Origin: Paracidovorax valerianellae
GTDB lineage: Bacteria; Pseudomonadota; Gammaproteobacteria; Burkholderiales; Burkholderiaceae_C
Direction of reading: 5' to 3'
Length of the DNA stretch: 64,000 nucleotides
Assembly: GCF_900102625.1 (NCBI RefSeq)
Contig: NZ_FMZC01000012.1
Span: 1 to 64,000, forward strand
Every line of letters starts with the position of its first letter. Position 1 is the stretch's first letter. Below the pieces are notes generated by a model that made no database searches, was not told where the DNA came from, and worked only from the letters and a program-made list of their open reading frames with translations. The position numbers were made by a program, and so were the translations under genes. Positions 33,184 to 44,064 of the stretch are shown here, in pieces.

Positions 33184-34668
33184 ATGAATCGCGAACTGTT
33201 GATGTTGGTTGAAGCCATTTCGCGTGAAAAGAACGTGGAACGCGATGTGGTCTTTGGCGCCGTGGAATTGGCCCTCGCCCAGGCCACGAAGAAGCTGTAC
33301 CAGGGCGAAGTGGACATCCGTGTCGCCATCGACCGTGACAGCGGCAACTACGAGACTTTCCGTCGCTGGCTCGTCGTGCCCGACGATGCCGGCCTGCAGA
33401 ATCCGGAAGCCGAAGAGCTCCTGATGGACGCCAAGGAACGCATCGCCGACATCGAGGTGGGCGAATACATCGAGGAAGGCGTCGACTCCGTGCCGATCGG
33501 CCGCATCGGTGCTATGGCCGCCAAGCAGGTCATCCTGCAAAAGATCCGCGATGCGGAGCGCGAAATGCTGCTGAACGACTTCATGTCGCGCGGCGAAAAA
33601 ATCTTCACCGGCACCGTGAAACGCATGGACAAGGGCGACATCATCGTCGAGTCCGGCCGTGTGGAAGGCCGCCTGCGCCGCTCCGAAATGATCCCCAAGG
33701 AAAACCTGCGCAACGGCGACCGCGTGCGGGCCATGATCATGGAAGTCGACCTCACGCTGCGCGGCGCGCCCATCATCCTCTCGCGCTCCGCGCCCGAGTT
33801 CATGATCGAGCTTTTCCGCAACGAAGTGCCTGAGATCGAGCAGGGCCTGCTGGAAATCAAAAGCTGCGCACGCGACTCCGGCAGCCGCGCCAAGATCGCG
33901 GTGCTGTCGCACGACAAGCGTGTGGACCCCATCGGCACCTGCGTGGGCGTGCGCGGCACGCGTGTCAATGCGGTCACCAACGAACTGGCTGGCGAGCGTG
34001 TGGACATCGTGCTGTGGTCGGAAGACCCCGCACAGTTCGTGATCGGCGCCCTCGCCCCGGCCAACGTGTCGTCCATCGTGGTGGATGAAGAAAAACATGC
34101 CATGGACGTGGTGGTGGACGAGGAAAACCTTGCCATCGCCATCGGCCGCGGCGGACAGAACGTGCGCTTGGCTTCCGACCTCACGGGTTGGAAAATCAAC
34201 ATCATGGACGCCGCTGAAAGCGCGCAAAAGCAAGCCAACGAGACCGACACGGCTCGCAAGCTGTTCATGGAAAAGCTCGATGTGGACGAAGAAATCGCCA
34301 ACATCCTGATCGAGGAAGGCTTTGCCAGCCTCGAAGAAGTGGCCTATGTGCCGCTGCAGGAAATGCTGGAGATCGAAAGCTTCGACGAGGAAACCGTGAA
34401 TGAACTGCGTGCCCGTGCCAAGGATGCGCTGCTCACCATGGAAATTGCCCGAGAGGAAAGCGTGGACGGCGTTTCGCAGAACCTGCGCGATCTCGAGGGC
34501 CTCACGCCCGAGTTGATCGGCAAGCTCGCCGAAGGCGGCGTGAACACCCGGGATGATCTGGCCGACTTAGGCCTTGACGAACTGACCGCCCTGACCGGCC
34601 AGTCTGAAGAAGAAGCCAAAGCCTTGATCATGAAGGCGCGCGAACATTGGTTCGCGGGGCAAGAGTAG
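33184..34668 (+). CDS. nusA: Transcription termination/antitermination protein NusA
   Basis: 494 residues. N-terminal RNA polymerase-binding domain (1-125), S1 domain (about 135-200, [18 protein letters not shown]), two KH domains ([36 protein letters not shown]) and two acidic C-terminal repeats (about 360-420 and 435-490) as in other Beta- and Gammaproteobacteria. Ribosome-binding site AGGAGAG before the ATG. NusA modulates pausing, termination and antitermination and could act on the operon's own leader. Confidence 0.97.
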   Translation: MNRELLMLVEAISREKNVERDVVFGAVELALAQATKKLYQGEVDIRVAIDRDSGNYETFRRWLVVPDDAGLQNPEAEELLMDAKERIADIEVGEYIEEGVDSVPIGRIGAMAAKQVILQKIRDAEREMLLNDFMSRGEKIFTGTVKRMDKGDIIVESGRVEGRLRRSEMIPKENLRNGDRVRAMIMEVDLTLRGAPIILSRSAPEFMIELFRNEVPEIEQGLLEIKSCARDSGSRAKIAVLSHDKRVDPIGTCVGVRGTRVNAVTNELAGERVDIVLWSEDPAQFVIGALAPANVSSIVVDEEKHAMDVVVDEENLAIAIGRGGQNVRLASDLTGWKINIMDAAESAQKQANETDTARKLFMEKLDVDEEIANILIEEGFASLEEVAYVPLQEMLEIESFDEETVNELRARAKDALLTMEIAREESVDGVSQNLRDLEGLTPELIGKLAEGGVNTRDDLADLGLDELTALTGQSEEEAKALIMKAREHWFAGQE

Positions 34669-34691
34669 GTCAGGGGAGGTACGAACCAAAT

Positions 34692-37544
34692 ATGTCCAGT
34701 AATACAGTCGCCGAGTTCGCCAACGAACTCAAGAAATCGCCGGAAACCCTGCTCGACCAGTTGAAGTCTGCCGGAGTGGCCAAGGCCGCCCCGACCGATG
34801 CTCTGACCGAGTCAGACAAGCAAAAGCTGCTGGCTTTCCTGCAGGCCAGCCACGGCACTGCCTCGGCCGATCGCAAGAAGATCACCTTGACGAAAAAATC
34901 CACGAGCGAAATCAAGCAAGCCGATGCCACCGGCAAGGCACGCACGATCCAGGTGGAAGTGCGTAAGAAGCGCACCTTCATCAAACGCGACGAAGGCAGC
35001 GATGGCGTCTCCGACGCAGGAGCTGACGAAGCCTCTGAAGCCGCTGAGAGCGCGATCTCCGCCGAGTCGCAAGACCTCGTGCGCCGCGAAGAAGAAGCGC
35101 GCCGCCAGGCCGAGCTGATTGGCCACCAGGAGGCCGAGCTGAACGAAAAGCGCCGCGAGCGGGAAGCCCGCGAGCAGCGCGATCGGGAAGCGGAAGAGCG
35201 GGCTGCCGCCTACGCTGCGCAAGAGCAAAACCGCAAGGCGCAGGTGCAGGCTGAAAAGCAGGAAGCCTCTCGCGAGCAGGCGGCGGAAGCCGTTGCACGC
35301 CAGACAGCACAGGCCGAAGCCCGTGCCAAGGCCGAAGCCGAATCCAAGGCCCGCGTGGCCGAGGAAACCGCACGCGCTGCCGACCTGGACGAACGCCGCC
35401 GCAAGGCTCTGGCCGAAGCCGAGGCGATCCGCGCCATGATGGCTGCGCCCAAGAAGGTGCTCGTTGCCAAGAAGCCCGACGAGCCGAAGCCAGCCGCTGC
35501 TGCGGTGGCCAAGCCTGCTGGCGATGCCAAGAAGGGCACGCTGCACAAGCCGGCCGCTGCGCCAGGTGCCCGTGCACCGGCTGCGCCCGTCGGCGGCAAC
35601 AAGGAAGTCAAGTCCGCCAAGCTGTCCTCCAGCTGGGCCGGCGATCCTGCCAAGAAGAAGGAAATCAAGACGCGCGGCGACAGCAGTGGCGGCGTGGGTC
35701 GCAACAACTGGCGCGGCGGTCCCCGTGGACGCCGCAACGAGCGCGACGACCACCACCATCACCAGCAGTCCGCGCCGGTGGAAGCCCGCATCATCGAAGT
35801 GCACGTTCCGGAAACCATTACGGTGTCCGAGCTCGCGCACAAGATGTCGATCAAGGCGTCCGAGGTCATCAAGGCGCTGATGAAGATGGGCCAGATGGTC
35901 ACCATCAACCAGCCGCTGGACCAGGACACCGCGATGATCGTGGTGGAAGAAATGGGCCACAAGGCCGTGGTGGCGGCGCTGGACGATCCGGAAGCCTTCA
36001 CCAACGACGATGTCTCCGGCGCACAGGCCGAGTCGGTCTGGCGTGCTCCTGTGGTGACCGTCATGGGCCACGTGGACCATGGCAAGACCTCGCTGCTGGA
36101 TTACATCCGCCGTGCCAAGGTGGCTGCGGGCGAAGCCGGCGGCATCACGCAGCACATCGGTGCCTACCACGTGGAAACGCCACGCGGCATGATCTCGTTC
36201 CTGGACACCCCAGGCCACGAGGCATTCACCGCCATGCGGGCCCGCGGTGCGCAGGCCACCGACATCGTCATCCTGGTGGTGGCGGCGGACGACGGCGTCA
36301 TGCCCCAGACCAAGGAAGCCATCAAGCACGCGAAAGCGGCGGGTGTGCCGATCGTGGTTGCGATCACCAAGGCCGACAAGCCCGATGCCAACCCCGACCG
36401 CGTCAAGCAGGAACTGGTGGCCGAGCAGGTGGTGCCTGAAGAATACGGCGGCGAGTCGCCATTCGTGCCCGTCTCCTCCAAGACCGGCATGGGCATCGAC
36501 GACCTGCTCGAACAGGTGCTGCTGCAGGCCGAAGTGCTGGAGCTGCGTGCTCCGGTCGACGCGATGGCCAAGGGTCTCGTGATCGAAGCCGAGCTGGACA
36601 AGGGCCGCGGCCCGGTGGCCACGGTGCTGGTGCAGTCCGGTACGCTGAAGGTGGGCGATGTGGTGCTGGCAGGCCAGACCTACGGCCGCGTTCGCGCCAT
36701 GCTGGACGAAAACGGCAAGGTCGCGAAGTCGGCAGGCCCATCGATTCCGGTCGAAATCCAGGGCTTGACGGAAGTGCCGCAGGCCGGCGATGAATTCATG
36801 GTGCTGGGCGACGAACGCCGGGCCCGCGAAATCGCCACCTACCGCGCTGGCAAGTTCCGCAACACCAAGCTGGCCAAGCAACAGGCCGCCAAGCTGGAGA
36901 ACATGTTCGCCGACATGACGGCGGGCGAGGTCAAGTACCTGCCCATCATCGTCAAGGCCGACGTGCAGGGTTCCCAGGAAGCGCTGTCGCAATCGCTGCT
37001 CAAGCTGTCCACGGACGAGATCAAGGTCCAGCTCGTGTATGCGGGCGTGGGCGGTATCAGCGAATCCGACATCAACCTGGCGATCGCCTCCAAGGCCATC
37101 GTGATCGGCTTCAACGTGCGTGCCGATGCCGGCGCGCGCAAGACGGCCGAGAACAACGGCGTCGACCTGCACTACTACAGCATCATCTATGACGCTGTGG
37201 ACGAGCTCAAGGTCGCCATGTCCGGCATGCTGGCCCCCGAGCAGCGCGAGGAAGTCATCGGCACGGCCGAGATCCGCACGGTGTTCGTGGCCACGAAGAT
37301 CGGCACCATCGCCGGTTCGTACATCACCTCGGGCATGGTCCATCGCAATGCACGCTTCCGCCTGCTGCGCGAAAACGTGGTGGTCTACACGGGCGAAGTC
37401 GACTCGGTCAAGCGCCTCAAGGACGATGTCAAGGAAGTCAAGGAAGGCTTCGAGTGCGGTATCAAGCTCAAGAACTACAACGACATCAAAGAAGGTGATC
37501 AGCTGGAGTTCTTCGACATCAAGGAAATCGCGCGGACGCTGTAA
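34692..37544 (+). CDS. infB: Translation initiation factor IF-2
   Basis: 950 residues. IF2 N domain (1-50), long Ala/Glu/Lys/Arg-rich coiled-coil linker (about 100-330), second IF2 N motif (about 375-425), then the GTPase core with GHVDHGKTS (near 458), DTPGHEAF (near 505) and TKADKPDAN, followed by domains II-IV. It recruits fMet-tRNA to the 30S subunit. The ATG at 34692 has a strong AGGGGAGGT ribosome-binding site. A large antisense open frame is a composition artefact. Confidence 0.97.
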   Translation: MSSNTVAEFANELKKSPETLLDQLKSAGVAKAAPTDALTESDKQKLLAFLQASHGTASADRKKITLTKKSTSEIKQADATGKARTIQVEVRKKRTFIKRDEGSDGVSDAGADEASEAAESAISAESQDLVRREEEARRQAELIGHQEAELNEKRREREAREQRDREAEERAAAYAAQEQNRKAQVQAEKQEASREQAAEAVARQTAQAEARAKAEAESKARVAEETARAADLDERRRKALAEAEAIRAMMAAPKKVLVAKKPDEPKPAAAAVAKPAGDAKKGTLHKPAAAPGARAPAAPVGGNKEVKSAKLSSSWAGDPAKKKEIKTRGDSSGGVGRNNWRGGPRGRRNERDDHHHHQQSAPVEARIIEVHVPETITVSELAHKMSIKASEVIKALMKMGQMVTINQPLDQDTAMIVVEEMGHKAVVAALDDPEAFTNDDVSGAQAESVWRAPVVTVMGHVDHGKTSLLDYIRRAKVAAGEAGGITQHIGAYHVETPRGMISFLDTPGHEAFTAMRARGAQATDIVILVVAADDGVMPQTKEAIKHAKAAGVPIVVAITKADKPDANPDRVKQELVAEQVVPEEYGGESPFVPVSSKTGMGIDDLLEQVLLQAEVLELRAPVDAMAKGLVIEAELDKGRGPVATVLVQSGTLKVGDVVLAGQTYGRVRAMLDENGKVAKSAGPSIPVEIQGLTEVPQAGDEFMVLGDERRAREIATYRAGKFRNTKLAKQQAAKLENMFADMTAGEVKYLPIIVKADVQGSQEALSQSLLKLSTDEIKVQLVYAGVGGISESDINLAIASKAIVIGFNVRADAGARKTAENNGVDLHYYSIIYDAVDELKVAMSGMLAPEQREEVIGTAEIRTVFVATKIGTIAGSYITSGMVHRNARFRLLRENVVVYTGEVDSVKRLKDDVKEVKEGFECGIKLKNYNDIKEGDQLEFFDIKEIARTL

Positions 37545-37559
37545 GGCTTGGGCGATCAC

Positions 37560-37931
37560 ATGGCTGCGAAGAAATCCTCCACTCCCAACCGCGGCTTCAA
37601 GGTCGCCGATCAGATCCAGCGCGATCTGACGGAGCTGATCGCGCGCGAATTGAAAGATCCGCGCGTGGGCATGGTGACGCTGCAGGCCGTGGAGGTGACT
37701 CCCGACTATGCGCACGCCAAGGTCTTTTTCAGCGTACTGATCGGTGACCCGGAGGCCACGCAGGTGGCCTTGAACCAGGCCGCCGGCTTCCTGCGCAACG
37801 GCCTGTTCAAGCGGCTGCATATCCACACGGTGCCGACGCTGCACTTCCTGTTCGACCGCACGACCGAACGTGCGGCCGACATGAACGCCTTGATCGCCAA
37901 GGCGGTTTCTTCGCGGGCCCAAGAAGACTGA
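37560..37931 (+). CDS. rbfA: 30S ribosome-binding factor A
   Basis: 123 residues. KH-like fold with RIQRDL-type start ([20 protein letters not shown]), then [15 protein letters not shown] and [13 protein letters not shown]. It assists late 16S rRNA processing and cold adaptation. ATG 15 bases after the infB stop, in the same operon. Confidence 0.95.
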   Translation: MAAKKSSTPNRGFKVADQIQRDLTELIARELKDPRVGMVTLQAVEVTPDYAHAKVFFSVLIGDPEATQVALNQAAGFLRNGLFKRLHIHTVPTLHFLFDRTTERAADMNALIAKAVSSRAQED

Positions 37932-37933
37932 AC

Positions 37934-39019
37934 ATGCACATCGACGGGCCGCCCCAGGGAGCGAGTGCCCCCTTGGGGGCCAGCGATTTGCACGCAGCGT
38001 CAGCGCCGCGTGACGCGGAAGTGCGTGCGCCCCGCGCACCCCGCGTCAGGATTCAGCGCCGCCCGGTGCATGGCGTGCTGTTGCTGGACAAGCCCCTGGG
38101 CCTGTCGAGCAACGATGCCCTTCAGAAAGCGAAATGGCTGCTGCGCGCGGAGAAGGCGGGCCACACCGGCACGCTCGATCCGCTGGCGACTGGCGTGTTG
38201 CCGTTGTGCTTCGGCGCGGCGACCAAGTTCAGCCAGTTGCAGCTCGACGCACCCAAGACCTACGAAGCCATCGCCCTGCTGGGCACCACGACCACGACCG
38301 GCGATGCCGAAGGCGAAGTGCTGGCGCAGCGCGAGATCGATCCCGCGCAGCTCACGCCCGAGCGCCTGGCCGAAGTGCAAAGGCAGTTCACGGGCCCGAT
38401 CCGGCAGGTGCCGCCGATGCACAGCGCGCTCAAGAAGGATGGCAAGGCGCTGTACGAATATGCACGCGCCGGCATTTCCATCGAACGCGAAGCGCGCGAC
38501 GTAACGATTCATGCATTGAAGCTGGCTCTAGCGCAAGAAACAATAGGGCAGTGTGCTATCAAAATAATAGTGGCCTGCAGCAAGGGCACGTACATTCGCA
38601 CGTTGGGCGAAGACATTGGCGCCGCGCTCGGCTGCGGTGCGCACCTCACCTTCCTGCGGCGCATCGATACCGGCGGGCTGGGTGTGGAGCGCTGCGTCAC
38701 GCTGGCGGCGCTGGAGGCCATGGACGACAGCGAACGCATGGCCTGCGTGCACCCCGCCGAGATCCTGCTGGCACAGCATGTGCGTGTCACGCTGGACAGC
38801 GAGAATGCCGGGCGGTTCCTGTCCGGCGTGCGCCGTCGCGGCCCCTGGCCGGACGCGCCCGCCGTGGCGGTGTTCGGAGACGATCCCCGTGCCCTTCTGG
38901 GCGTGGGCCACACCATGGCGGGTGAACTGGTGCCCGACCGGCTCCTCAGCCCCTTGGAAATTCAACAGATTCTGGAAAGCACGCCGCAGGTAGAGCGCGG
39001 CATATTGGAAGCACTATGA
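37934..39019 (+). CDS. truB: tRNA pseudouridine(55) synthase TruB
   Basis: 361 residues. Makes pseudouridine 55 in tRNA. Catalytic Asp82 is in GHTGTLDPLATGVLP, with the conserved GVLLLDKPLGLSS upstream and CSKGTYIRTLGEDIG downstream. An N-terminal extension of about 40 residues is specific to this gene. Codons 196-213 are built from an inserted AT-rich repeat (38521-38570), encoding LALAQETIGQCAIKII, in place of what is usually a GC-rich surface strand. The stop overlaps the typA start. Confidence 0.95.
   Translation: MHIDGPPQGASAPLGASDLHAASAPRDAEVRAPRAPRVRIQRRPVHGVLLLDKPLGLSSNDALQKAKWLLRAEKAGHTGTLDPLATGVLPLCFGAATKFSQLQLDAPKTYEAIALLGTTTTTGDAEGEVLAQREIDPAQLTPERLAEVQRQFTGPIRQVPPMHSALKKDGKALYEYARAGISIEREARDVTIHALKLALAQETIGQCAIKIIVACSKGTYIRTLGEDIGAALGCGAHLTFLRRIDTGGLGVERCVTLAALEAMDDSERMACVHPAEILLAQHVRVTLDSENAGRFLSGVRRRGPWPDAPAVAVFGDDPRALLGVGHTMAGELVPDRLLSPLEIQQILESTPQVERGILEAL
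38521..38570. repeat. AT-rich repeat element inside truB
   Basis: An AT-rich island of 50 bases in otherwise GC-rich coding DNA, ending in GCTATCAAAATAATAG, the same core as the dispersed palindromes. It is read in frame as part of TruB. Confidence 0.55.
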
Positions 39020-40836
39020 GCAAACAAATCCGCAACATCGCCATCATCGCGCACGTTGACCACGGCAAAACCACCATGGTGGACCAGCTGCTGCGCCAGT
39101 CGGGCACCTTCGCCGATCACGAAAAAGTGGTCGACACCGTCATGGACAACAACGCGATCGAAAAAGAGCGCGGCATCACCATCCTGGCCAAGAACTGCGC
39201 CGTGAGCTGGGAAGGCACCCACATCAACATCGTCGACACCCCGGGCCACGCGGACTTCGGCGGTGAAGTGGAGCGCGCACTGTCCATGGTGGACAGCGTG
39301 GTGCTGCTGATCGATGCGCAAGAGGGCCCCATGCCCCAGACGCGCTTCGTGACCAAGAAGGCTCTGGCTCTGGGCCTGCGCCCGATCCTGGTCGTGAACA
39401 AGGTGGACAAGCCAGGCGCCAACCCCGACAAGGTCGTGAACGCCGCGTTCGACCTGTTCGACAAGCTGGGTGCCACCGACGAGCAACTCGACTTCCCCGT
39501 GGTGTATGCCTCGGGCATCAACGGCTGGTCGTCGCTGGAAGAGGGTGCTCCTGGCGAACAGTGGGGCCCCGACATGTCGGCCCTGTTCAACACCATCCTG
39601 AAGCACGTTCCCCCGAACTCGGGCGATCCGACCGCTCCGCTGCAACTGCAGATCTCGGCGCTGGACTTCTCCACCTTCGTGGGTCGCATCGGCGTGGGCC
39701 GCATCAGCCAGGGCACCATCAAGCCCATGATGGACGTGGTCGTCATGGAAGGCCCCGATGGCAAGGCCGTCAAAGGCCGCGTCAACCAGGTGCTGACCTT
39801 CCAGGGCCTGGATCGCATGCAGACGCCGGAAGCCGGCCCTGGCGACATCGTGCTGATCAACGGCATCGAAAACATCGGCATCGGCGTGACAGTGACCGAC
39901 CCGGCCAATCCTTCGCCGCTGCCCATGCTGAAGGTGGACGAGCCCACGCTGACGATGAACTTCTGCGTGAACACCAGCCCTCTGGCCGGCCGCGAAGGCA
40001 AGTTCGTGACCAGCCGCCAGATCTGGGACCGCCTGCAAAAGGAACTGCAGCACAACGTGGCCCTGCGCGTGAAGGAAACCGACGAAGAAGGCATCTTCGA
40101 AGTGATGGGCCGTGGCGAACTGCACCTGACCATCCTGCTGGAAAACATGCGCCGCGAAGGCTATGAACTGGCCGTGTCCAAGCCCCGCGTCGTGTTCCGC
40201 GACGTGAACGGCGAAAAGCACGAGCCGATCGAACTGGTGACGGCCGACATCGAAGAAGGCCACCAGGGCGGCGTGATGCAAGCCCTGGGCGAGCGCAAGG
40301 GCGAGCTGGTGAACATGGAGCCGGACGGCCGTGGCCGTGTGCGCCTGGAGTACCGCATTCCTGCGCGGGGCCTGATCGGCTTCACGAACGAATTCCTGAA
40401 CCTGACGCGTGGCTCGGGCCTCATCAGCAACATCTTCGACAGCTACGAGCCACACAAGGGCGAGATAGGTGGCCGCAAGAACGGCGTGCTGATTTCCATG
40501 GACGACGGTGAAATCTTCACCTACGCCCTGGGCAAGCTGGACGACCGCGGCCGCATGTTCGTGAAGGCGAACGATCCGGTGTACGAAGGCATGATCGTCG
40601 GCATCCACAGCCGCGACAACGACCTGGTCGTGAACGCCACGCGCACCAAGCAGCTAACCAACTTCCGCGTGTCCGGCAAGGAAGACGCGATCAAGATCAC
40701 GCCTCCGATCGACCTCACGCTGGAATATGGTGTGGAGTTCATCGAGGACGACGAGCTGGTCGAGATCACCCCCAAGTCGGTGCGCCTGCGCAAGCGCCAC
40801 CTGAAGGAAAGCGACCGCAAGCGCGCGGGCCGTTGA
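39016..40836 (+). CDS. typA: Ribosome-associated GTPase TypA/BipA
   Basis: 606 residues. G1 AHVDHGKTTMVDQ (near 11), G3 DTPGHADFGGEVER (near 75), G4 NKVDKPGANP, then EF-G-like domains II, III and V and the BipA-specific C-terminal domain (about 490-600). It aids 50S assembly and stress adaptation. ATG overlaps the truB stop (ATGA). A double-hairpin terminator follows. Confidence 0.97.
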   Translation: MSKQIRNIAIIAHVDHGKTTMVDQLLRQSGTFADHEKVVDTVMDNNAIEKERGITILAKNCAVSWEGTHINIVDTPGHADFGGEVERALSMVDSVVLLIDAQEGPMPQTRFVTKKALALGLRPILVVNKVDKPGANPDKVVNAAFDLFDKLGATDEQLDFPVVYASGINGWSSLEEGAPGEQWGPDMSALFNTILKHVPPNSGDPTAPLQLQISALDFSTFVGRIGVGRISQGTIKPMMDVVVMEGPDGKAVKGRVNQVLTFQGLDRMQTPEAGPGDIVLINGIENIGIGVTVTDPANPSPLPMLKVDEPTLTMNFCVNTSPLAGREGKFVTSRQIWDRLQKELQHNVALRVKETDEEGIFEVMGRGELHLTILLENMRREGYELAVSKPRVVFRDVNGEKHEPIELVTADIEEGHQGGVMQALGERKGELVNMEPDGRGRVRLEYRIPARGLIGFTNEFLNLTRGSGLISNIFDSYEPHKGEIGGRKNGVLISMDDGEIFTYALGKLDDRGRMFVKANDPVYEGMIVGIHSRDNDLVVNATRTKQLTNFRVSGKEDAIKITPPIDLTLEYGVEFIEDDELVEITPKSVRLRKRHLKESDRKRAGR

Positions 40837-40862
40837 TCGGCTCAGGGACTCGAATCCCCTGA

Positions 40863-40890
40863 AGAAAAGGCACCGCAAGGTGCCTTTTCT
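40863..40890. terminator. Terminator between convergent typA and ABC transporter
   Basis: Stem AGAAAAGGCACC/GGTGCCTTTTCT with a GCAA loop, preceded at 40842-40861 by a second hairpin (TCAGGGA/TCCCCTGA). T runs on both strands suit the convergent genes. Confidence 0.85.
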
Positions 40891-40899
40891 GCGTCTGCG

Positions 40900-42654
40900 C
40901 TAAGCGGGTTGCGCCAGCCCTGCGGCTGCCGAACCCGAGCCTTCCGGAGGCGCGTGCGTGGGCGAGGCTTCGGCCTGCCCCAGCACCAACTGCTGCGCAT
41001 GAAAGTCGGCCAGCGCATCCCGATGGCCCACGCTGATGACTGCCGTGGCGGGCAGACGGTCGGCCAGCAGCGTGTACAGCAGGCGTTCGGCTGCCGGGTC
41101 CAGCGCGCTGGTGGCTTCATCGAGCAACAGCCATTCGGGCTTTTGCAGCAGCACGCGCGCAAAAGCCAGCCGTTGCTGCTCGCCCGGCGACAGCCGCTGC
41201 GCCCAGGGCGCCACATCGCCGAGCTGATCGCCGAAGGATTGCAGGCCTACGGCCTCGAGGGCTTCACGCACTTGGGCCTCCGTGTGTTCGCCGGGGGTGT
41301 CGGGATAGGCCAGCGCATCGCCCAGGCTTCCAAGCGGAAGGTAGCTGCGCTGCGGCACGAAGAGCGTCTTGGCTTTCGGCCGGCCGACGGTGCCGCTGCC
41401 GAAATCCCACAGCCCTGCCAGTGCGCGCAGCAGGGTGCTTTTGCCCGCGCCGGACGGGCCGCGCAGCAGCCAGCGTTCGCCCGGCGCAATGCGCAGGTCG
41501 GGCACGGTCAACAGCACCCCGCCGCCTGGCAGCGCCAATTGCAGCCCGTGCGTGGCCAGCGCGGTGCCATCGCCTGTTTGCAGCCGGATGCCGCGGGCTG
41601 TCGAGGCCGGTACGCTGGCCAGCACGTCGCCCAGTTCCGTCAGCCGGTTGACCGTGGCGCGCCATTCCGCCAGCGTTCCATAGCTGTTGATGAACCAGGA
41701 CATCGCCCCGCTCACGGTGTCGAAAGCTCGGCTGATCTGCATCAGCACGCCGAAGCTGTACGCCCCGGCGAAGTAACGCGGCGCGGCCAGCGCCAGCGGC
41801 AGCACGACGGCGATCTGCGAATACAGCGAGTTCACCAGCGTGAGGCGCTTGGTGTAGCGCATCACCAGGCGCCAGTTGTCCTGGATGCGGCCGAACAGCG
41901 TGGCCGAATGGGCCGCTTCGGCCCGTGCGCCGTCATAGAGGGCAATGGGCTCCGCGTTCTCGCGCAGCCGCACGAGGCCGAACCGGAAATGCGCTTCCAC
42001 CTGCTGCTGGCGGTAGTTCACGGCCACCAGGCGGTGCCCGAAGGCCTGCATGGCGACGGAACCCACCAGGGCATATGCAGCCGCCGCCCAGACCATGTAG
42101 CCCGGAATGGTGGCGCTGTAGCCCGCCACATGGACGAGTAGCGGCCCTCCCACCGACCAGAGGATGAAGATGAACGAACCCAGCGTGACGACGGTGGACA
42201 GCAGGTCCAGGGTCAGCGCCAGCGTGGTGGTCGCCAGACTGTTCAGGTCCTCGGCAATGCGCTGGTCCGGGTTGTCGGCCAGTCGGTCGCGCTCGATGCG
42301 GTAGAAGGCGTTGCCGTGCAGCCAGCGCTGCAGGTACTCGGTCGTGAGCCAGCGGCGCCAGCGAAAGCCCAGCATCTGCTTGAAGTACAGCGCATACACG
42401 GCCAGCACGATATAGGCCAGCGCCAGGCCGGTGAAGAGCATCAGCAACGGGCCGAACTCGGCCGTGTTGCGGGCTTCCAGGGCATTGAAGAAATCTGCAC
42501 TCCAGGCGTTGATGCGCACGTTGATGTGGACGATGCCGAGGTTCATCGCGACGATCAATGCCAGCAGGCCGCGCGCTGACCATCGCTCCTGCGAGAACCA
42601 GTAGGGGCGTATCAGCGACCAGGAAGAGGTCTTGGCGGCGGTGGGGTGGGGCAT
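40900..42654 (-). CDS. SbmA/YddA-type ABC transporter (fused permease-ATPase)
   Basis: 584 residues. The membrane domain (about 20-330) has the ABC_membrane_2 pattern of the SbmA/BacA/YddA and peroxisomal transporter group (WRRWLTTEYLQRWL, NPDQRIAEDL, GRIQDNWRLVMRYTKRLT). The ATPase domain has Walker A GPSGAGKST (near 400), signature LSPGEQQRLAFARVL and Walker B WLLLDEATSALD. Likely substrates are peptides, cobalamin-like or acyl compounds. The ATG at 42654 is chosen since the family begins near here. Confidence 0.88.
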   Translation of the reverse strand: MPHPTAAKTSSWSLIRPYWFSQERWSARGLLALIVAMNLGIVHINVRINAWSADFFNALEARNTAEFGPLLMLFTGLALAYIVLAVYALYFKQMLGFRWRRWLTTEYLQRWLHGNAFYRIERDRLADNPDQRIAEDLNSLATTTLALTLDLLSTVVTLGSFIFILWSVGGPLLVHVAGYSATIPGYMVWAAAAYALVGSVAMQAFGHRLVAVNYRQQQVEAHFRFGLVRLRENAEPIALYDGARAEAAHSATLFGRIQDNWRLVMRYTKRLTLVNSLYSQIAVVLPLALAAPRYFAGAYSFGVLMQISRAFDTVSGAMSWFINSYGTLAEWRATVNRLTELGDVLASVPASTARGIRLQTGDGTALATHGLQLALPGGGVLLTVPDLRIAPGERWLLRGPSGAGKSTLLRALAGLWDFGSGTVGRPKAKTLFVPQRSYLPLGSLGDALAYPDTPGEHTEAQVREALEAVGLQSFGDQLGDVAPWAQRLSPGEQQRLAFARVLLQKPEWLLLDEATSALDPAAERLLYTLLADRLPATAVISVGHRDALADFHAQQLVLGQAEASPTHAPPEGSGSAAAGLAQPA

Positions 42655-42906
42655 CGATCTGCTTTCGGTCGTGGCTGGGTTGGCCAGTGTGCCGCGCGGC
42701 TTTGGTGGTTGGCTTAGCCGGGCCTTAAACGCGGGCCTGCGCTGGACGGGCATGCGTGTTTGCGGCTTTCAGGGGGGCGCGGCGTTCACCTGTCCGAGCC
42801 CTGACAGGTCTTGCGTGCAGGAGGCTCTAAGATTCCGGGCGGTCCACTGCAACGTGTGGCCGGGCCGATGTGGCGCGAATCGATTGTTAAGAAAAAAGGA
42901 ATGGCG

Positions 42907-44016
42907 ATGACGGAGACGACGACGGCAGCAGTAGCAACCGCAGAGGTTTTGTCCGAGGTGCGGGGGCAGGTGGGTTTCATCACCCTCAACCGGCCCCGGG
43001 CGCTGAACGCCCTGTCGCTGGGCATGGTGCGCGCACTCATGCAGACACTGCTGGCCTGGCAGCACGACGAGCGCATTGCCGCGGTGGCCATCCGCGGCAG
43101 CAACAAGGAAGGGCCTTTCGGCGCGTTCTGCGCGGGGGGCGACATTCGATTCCTGCACCAGGCGGGCAGCCAGGGGGATCCACGGTTGGAAGACTTCTTC
43201 ACCGAGGAATATGCGCTCAATCACCTGATCCACCACTACGGCAAGCCCTACATCGCTTTCATGGACGGGATCGTGATGGGAGGCGGCATGGGCATCAGCC
43301 AGGGCGCCAGCCTGCGCATCGTGACCGAGCGCACGAAGATGGCCATGCCCGAGACGGCGATCGGCCTGTTTCCCGATGTGGGAGGTGGCTACTTCCTGTC
43401 GCGTTGCCCGGGGTATGCCGGCGAGTGGCTGGGACTGACCGGCGACACCATCGGTGCCGGTGAGGCCGTCGCGCTGGGCCTGGCCGACGGCTGCATGCCA
43501 TCGGATCAGCAGGCTGCCGTCTGGGAAGCACTTGGCAGCGGATCGTTTGTCGACGGAAAAGCGGTTGAAAACCTCATTGCTACTAAATTCATAGCTAAAG
43601 AGGCATTGGATACTGCGGTGGTGGCCGAAATCGATCAATGCTTTTCGCTGGGCAGCGTGCAGGCCATCATTTCGGCGCTGGAGGCTGCAGGCAGCGAGTG
43701 GGCGCGCGCCGCGGCGGCCACCTTGCGCAAACGCTCACCGCTCATGCTGCACGTCGTGCTGGAACAGATCCGCCGCGCCCGTGGAATGGATCTGGCAGCC
43801 GACTTGCGCATGGAGCGCGACATGGTTCGCCATTGTTTCTACCTGCGCCCCGGCCAAAGCGAAACGGTGGAAGGCATTCGTGCGTTGGCGGTCGACAAGG
43901 ACCATGCGCCGCGTTGGAACCCGGCCCGCATCGAGGACGTGACACCGGAGATGGTCGCGCCGTTCTTCGACAGCCCCTGGCCGGCCCATGCCCATCCGCT
44001 GGCTGTGCTGGCCTGA
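42907..44016 (+). CDS. Enoyl-CoA hydratase/isomerase family, 3-hydroxyisobutyryl-CoA hydrolase-like
   Basis: 369 residues. Crotonase fold with the HIBYL-CoA hydrolase signature: GAFCAGGDIRFL, FMDGIVMGGGMGIS, MPETAIGLFPDVGGGYFLSR and the C-terminal KDHAPRWNP. This enzyme acts in valine degradation. Two ATGs (42901, 42907) are possible; AAGGA fits 42907 better. An AT-rich GCTAC...ATAGC repeat at 43577-43596 is translated within the gene (NLIATKFIAKEA). Confidence 0.88.
   Translation: MTETTTAAVATAEVLSEVRGQVGFITLNRPRALNALSLGMVRALMQTLLAWQHDERIAAVAIRGSNKEGPFGAFCAGGDIRFLHQAGSQGDPRLEDFFTEEYALNHLIHHYGKPYIAFMDGIVMGGGMGISQGASLRIVTERTKMAMPETAIGLFPDVGGGYFLSRCPGYAGEWLGLTGDTIGAGEAVALGLADGCMPSDQQAAVWEALGSGSFVDGKAVENLIATKFIAKEALDTAVVAEIDQCFSLGSVQAIISALEAAGSEWARAAAATLRKRSPLMLHVVLEQIRRARGMDLAADLRMERDMVRHCFYLRPGQSETVEGIRALAVDKDHAPRWNPARIEDVTPEMVAPFFDSPWPAHAHPLAVLA
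43577..43596. repeat. Dispersed palindrome inside the hydrolase gene
   Basis: GCTACTAAATTCATAGC in a GC-rich gene, a further member of the GCTAT...ATAGC family, read in frame. Confidence 0.5.
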
Positions 44017-44064
44017 CCTGGTCGCTCGGCACCGAAGGCATCGGATTTGCCCGGTGCCGATTCT

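Noticed and set aside
34812-38039. 1075-codon open frame opposite infB, and similar long antisense frames opposite nusA, typA and the hydrolase lipoprotein
   Set aside because: They mirror GC-rich third-position bias of real genes on the other strand and show no domain, start site or plausible composition (His/Leu/Arg-rich).
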